Origin: Gallionella sp.
GTDB taxonomy: Bacteria; Pseudomonadota; Gammaproteobacteria; Burkholderiales; Gallionellaceae
Assembly (NCBI GenBank): GCA_029850565.1
Contig: JARCRR010000241.1
Coordinates: 1 to 8,884 of the forward strand
Length of the DNA: 8,884 nucleotides
Direction of reading: 5' to 3'
Part shown: piece after piece, positions 6,095-8,884 of the stretch
How positions within the stretch are numbered: position 1 is the first letter of the stretch
Layout of the letters: every line of letters starts with the position of its first letter
Made by a program: the position numbers and the translations under genes
The notes under the pieces: model-generated
Told to the model about the DNA's origin: nothing
Seen by the model: the letters and a program-made list of their open reading frames with translations, nothing else
Databases searched by the model: none

Positions 6095-8884
6095 GCGTCG
6101 CCCTCGATCCACGCCGCAGCGTCGTCGTCGAAGCCTGTGCGGGCAGCGGCAAGACTTGGTTGCTGGTGTCGCGCATCGTGCGTCTGTTGCTGGATGGCGC
6201 GCAGCCTTCACAGATACTCGCCATCACTTTCACCCGCAAAGCAGCGCAAGAGATGCAAGCGCGCTTGCAAGAATGGTTGCGCGATCTGGCGATGAAGGAT
6301 GAACAGTGGGTGCGCTCCTTCTTCGCCGAGCGCGGCATCGCAGCGTTGAGCGACGAGCAGGTCGCACTTGCGCGCAGCCTATACAGCACGGTGCTGTTGG
6401 CGCAGCCCGCCATCACCATCAGCACCTTCCACGGTTGGTTCATGCAAGTGATGCAGCGCGCGCCGTTGAATGCCGACGTGATGCATGGCATGACCCTGCT
6501 GGAACGTGCAGGTGCGGAACAGGAAGAAGCATGGGAAGAACTATTGGAGCAGATGCGCAAGCAGCCGGACGGTGTGAACGCACAGCACATGCAGTGGCTG
6601 TTTGAGGAATACGGATTGTTTAACACACGCAAGCTGCTTTTCAACTTCCTAGGCAAACGTGCCGAGTGGTGGGCTTACACCCAAGGCCAGAAGGATGTCC
6701 TTGCGTTCGCACTCGACAATCTGCGTAACGATCTGGCGGTGGACATGACCTTCGATGCCGTTGCCGATTGGGGCATGTGCGGCAACAACGAAGAAGCGTT
6801 CTTCGCTTTCGTGCGGCAATTGGCGAGCAACGGCACCGAGGTGCAGCAAAGCAAAGCGAGCGAGTTGGAGCGCGCATGGACGGATGCAGAACCGGAGGCA
6901 CGCTTCGATGCCGTGCAACCTTTGCTGTTCACACAGGCAGGCGAACCGCGCAGTTTCAAGCCGACGAAGAAGCAGGATGCGGAACCTTTCCTCATCACGC
7001 GCGATGCGCTGTTCGACAGTTTGCAGGAAGTGCGTGACACGCAGGCCGAGCAACAGGCCTATCGCCTGAACGAGGCGGTGCTGCATTGCGGCGTCGCTTT
7101 CCTCGAACGCTATCAGGCACTCAAGGCGCAGAAGCAGCAGATGGATTTCTCCGATCTGGAATGGCAGTTGTGCCACCTGCTGCAACAGAGCGAACACGCC
7201 GAGACCATGCAGTACAAACTCGATAGCCGCTATCGACATGTGCTGCTGGATGAGTTCCAAGATACCAACCCGCTGCAATGGCAGATATTGCGCGCTTGGT
7301 TCGATGCGGCGGTGGCAGTGGAATCGCAACCCACCGTGTTCGTCGTGGGCGATCCCAAGCAATCCATCTACCGTTTCCGCCGTGCCGATGCGCGCCTGTT
7401 CGGCGTGGCGCGCGAATATCTGCAAGAACATTTCAATGCAGAGACTTTGGGCAACAGCCTCACGCGCCGCAACTCACAACCCGTGGTGGATGCGGTGAAC
7501 GCCGTGTTCCGCGAACAGCCGGACGGCTTCGAGTTCGTCGAACATCAGACGCACCAAACAACATTGCCGGGACATGTGCTGGTGTTGCCACTTGCGGTTG
7601 CAGAACAGAGTGAAGCAGAGGCCGCAGATGATGCAGCACTCTCACTCCGTAACCCCCTCACCACCCCACGCGCAGAAACCGAAGAAGGCGCACGTCACCT
7701 CGAAGCCATTCAATTCGCCGACCAGTTAAAAACCATCGTCAGCGATTGGTCGGTGAACGACGAAGGCAAAGTGCGCCGCGCCACCTATGGCGACATCATG
7801 GTGCTGGTGCGCAGCCGTACCCACCTTGCGGTATACGAAGAGGCGTTGCGGGCGAAGCACATCCCCTTCATCAGCTCGCGTCGCGGCGGTTTGCTCGACA
7901 CCTTGGAAGCGGAGGACGTGCAGGCGCTGTTGATGTTCCTCATCACCCCTTTCGCCGACCTCGCGTTGGCCCAAGTGTTGCGCACACCTATCTTTGCGTG
8001 TACCGATGCTGACTTGATGATTCTGGCAGTGGGTGAAAAGACAAGTTGGTGGCAACGTCTGCAAGAATTATCTGAACCCTCATCCACTTTGCAACGCGCC
8101 ACTGAACTCCTGCAACGCTGGCTTGCCCTTGCCGACAAACTTCCCGTGCATGACCTGCTCGACCGCATCTATTTCGAGGGCGATGTGCTGGCGCGATACA
8201 GCGTCGTGTTGCCGAACGAGATGCGTGCCAAAGTCACTGCCAACTTGCACGCCTTCATGGAGATCGCATTGAGTGTGGATGCCGGACGCTACCCCAGCCT
8301 GCCGCGCTTCCTGCAAGAGCTGCGCGAATTGCGCGACAGCAGCGACGACGCGCCGGACGAAGGCAAGCTCGGCACCGCGGGCGACGCGGTGCGCATCTAC
8401 ACCGTGCACGAATCGAAAGGCCTCGAAGCCCCCATCGTCTGGCTGCTGGATGCGAATGCGGAGAAGAAGAACAGAGACGGTAACGACGTACTGCTCGATT
8501 GGCCGATCACCGTGGAGAGCATCGAAGTTCATTCGGGCAGTAGCGGTGATCGGGCGATGGTTCCCGCACCCACCGCTGGCGCGCACCGTGTCACCATCGC
8601 TACCCTCGAACCGCAACCATTGCACTTCTCGCTCTACACCGACCAAGCCTCGCGCGGCAAGAAACGCGTACCGTTGTTCGAGCTAGACGCCGCACAACAA
8701 GCGCGCGAAGAGATGAACCTACTCTACGTCGCCATGACCCGCGCACAACAAGCGCTCATCGTCAGCGGCAACCAAGGCGCGAAGGAAACCAAACAGATCA
8801 CTTGGTATGGACGTATCGTAGCGGTGGTGGGTGAGCAGGCGAATCCATTGCACACTACAACCCCTCTCCCGCGTGAGGGAAAGG
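6091..8884 (+). CDS. AddA/RecB-like UvrD-family helicase, 3' end outside window
   Basis: The frame stays open from ATG 6091 to the window edge (931 codons, no stop), as checked codon by codon. It is a superfamily 1A helicase: Walker A ACAGSGKT (15-22), motif Ia ILAITFTRKAAQEM (42-55), TISTFHGWF (109-117), Walker B/motif II LLDEFQDTN (385-393), motif III VVGDPKQSIYRFRRAD (418-433), motif IV region LTRRNSQP (457-464), motif V TVHESKGLEAP (771-781) and motif VI LLYVAMTRA (877-885). All ATPase signatures are present, so it should be the active motor partner of the upstream AddB-like subunit. AddA proteins usually run to about 1,100-1,200 residues with a C-terminal PD-(D/E)XK nuclease; that part would lie beyond the window and cannot be judged. 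The last visible codons, after WYGRI, read through a palindromic repeat (8863-8884). It starts on an ATGA overlap with a reasonable ribosome site. Confidence 0.9.
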   Translation, partial: MSVALDPRRSVVVEACAGSGKTWLLVSRIVRLLLDGAQPSQILAITFTRKAAQEMQARLQEWLRDLAMKDEQWVRSFFAERGIAALSDEQVALARSLYSTVLLAQPAITISTFHGWFMQVMQRAPLNADVMHGMTLLERAGAEQEEAWEELLEQMRKQPDGVNAQHMQWLFEEYGLFNTRKLLFNFLGKRAEWWAYTQGQKDVLAFALDNLRNDLAVDMTFDAVADWGMCGNNEEAFFAFVRQLASNGTEVQQSKASELERAWTDAEPEARFDAVQPLLFTQAGEPRSFKPTKKQDAEPFLITRDALFDSLQEVRDTQAEQQAYRLNEAVLHCGVAFLERYQALKAQKQQMDFSDLEWQLCHLLQQSEHAETMQYKLDSRYRHVLLDEFQDTNPLQWQILRAWFDAAVAVESQPTVFVVGDPKQSIYRFRRADARLFGVAREYLQEHFNAETLGNSLTRRNSQPVVDAVNAVFREQPDGFEFVEHQTHQTTLPGHVLVLPLAVAEQSEAEAADDAALSLRNPLTTPRAETEEGARHLEAIQFADQLKTIVSDWSVNDEGKVRRATYGDIMVLVRSRTHLAVYEEALRAKHIPFISSRRGGLLDTLEAEDVQALLMFLITPFADLALAQVLRTPIFACTDADLMILAVGEKTSWWQRLQELSEPSSTLQRATELLQRWLALADKLPVHDLLDRIYFEGDVLARYSVVLPNEMRAKVTANLHAFMEIALSVDAGRYPSLPRFLQELRELRDSSDDAPDEGKLGTAGDAVRIYTVHESKGLEAPIVWLLDANAEKKNRDGNDVLLDWPITVESIEVHSGSSGDRAMVPAPTAGAHRVTIATLEPQPLHFSLYTDQASRGKKRVPLFELDAAQQAREEMNLLYVAMTRAQQALIVSGNQGAKETKQITWYGRIVAVVGEQANPLHTTTPLPREGK
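8863..8884. repeat. Palindromic dispersed-repeat-like sequence inside the addA-like frame, cut by edge
   Basis: CCTCTCCC (8863-8870), loop GCGTGA (8871-8876) and GGGAAAGG (8877-8884) form an imperfect hairpin with 7 of 8 positions paired. The run resembles the 'CCCTCTCCC...GGGAGAGGG' repeats scattered between genes in many proteobacterial genomes (family resemblance from memory). Here it is read in frame as TTPLPREGK, just after the helicase motifs. The right boundary is not visible. Confidence 0.5.

Larger units (their letters stand above)
593..8884 (+). other. Probable operon: htpG - GATase - fdxA - addB-like - addA-like
   Basis: The five plus-strand genes are joined by ATGA (2491-2494), an 8-nt gap (3214-3221), GTGA (3542-3545) and ATGA (6091-6094). 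No space is left for an intergenic promoter or terminator. Only htpG and the addA-like gene have evident Shine-Dalgarno sequences; the weak sites of the middle genes fit translation coupled to the upstream gene. Promoters inside the coding regions cannot be excluded by eye. Confidence 0.7.

Noticed and set aside
7636..7676. Pyrimidine-rich stretch in the addA-like gene (SLRNPLTTPRAE) that looked like a second inserted repeat
   Set aside because: It has no palindrome, and an (R)(N/D)PLT-PR-type segment after motif IV is, as far as I recall, normal for this helicase family, so ordinary coding sequence is the simpler reading.
1..8884. Search for tRNA genes, CRISPR arrays, insertion sequences, phage genes, toxin-antitoxin or other defence genes
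   Set aside because: Nothing supportable was seen. The window is almost fully occupied by conserved housekeeping and repair genes. The AddAB-like pair can act on phage DNA in general, but nothing here marks it as a dedicated defence system.

Overview
The window reads as chromosomal core DNA from a GC-rich (mid-to-high 50s % by eye) betaproteobacterium, possibly of the Nitrosomonadales/Gallionellaceae kind. That placement is inferred from the style of the AddA/AddB-like proteins, the use of FolE2 and the FdxA/HtpG sequences; no rRNA or other decisive marker is present. All genes lie on the plus strand and coding density is very high. The only non-coding stretch of note is 438-592.

Layout. (1) 1-437: the 3' part of folE2 (type IB GTP cyclohydrolase), cut by the window edge. 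(2) 438-592: a compact spacer holding four tandem purine heptamers (GAAGRGN) that start right at the folE2 stop codon, two inverted copies of the same heptamer further on, a GC-rich mini-hairpin between them (together a possible folE2 terminator), a perfect 8+8 bp dyad at 522-541, and a heat-shock-like (sigma-32) promoter whose -35 box lies mostly inside that dyad. (3) 593-2494: htpG, the bacterial Hsp90. (4) 2491-3213: a class-I glutamine amidotransferase of unknown partner. (5) 3222-3545: fdxA, a seven-iron ferredoxin. (6) 3542-6094: an AddB-like protein with an inactive-looking helicase region and a C-terminal Fe-S PD-(D/E)XK nuclease. (7) 6091-8884 and beyond: an AddA/RecB-like UvrD-family helicase, open to the window edge.

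The five genes from htpG onward are packed with 4-nt stop/start overlaps (ATGA, GTGA, ATGA) and one 8-nt gap, so they probably form one translationally coupled operon. AddA and AddB together would make a double-strand-break-processing helicase-nuclease. The ferredoxin sits directly before the Fe-S nuclease subunit. If the sigma-32-like promoter is real, recombinational repair would share a heat-shock transcript with the HtpG chaperone. No phage genes, IS elements, CRISPR arrays or RNA genes were seen, and no wholly new system is claimed. The most interesting points are the operon composition, the repeat and dyad architecture of the htpG leader, and a dispersed-repeat-like palindrome inside the addA-like reading frame at the right edge.
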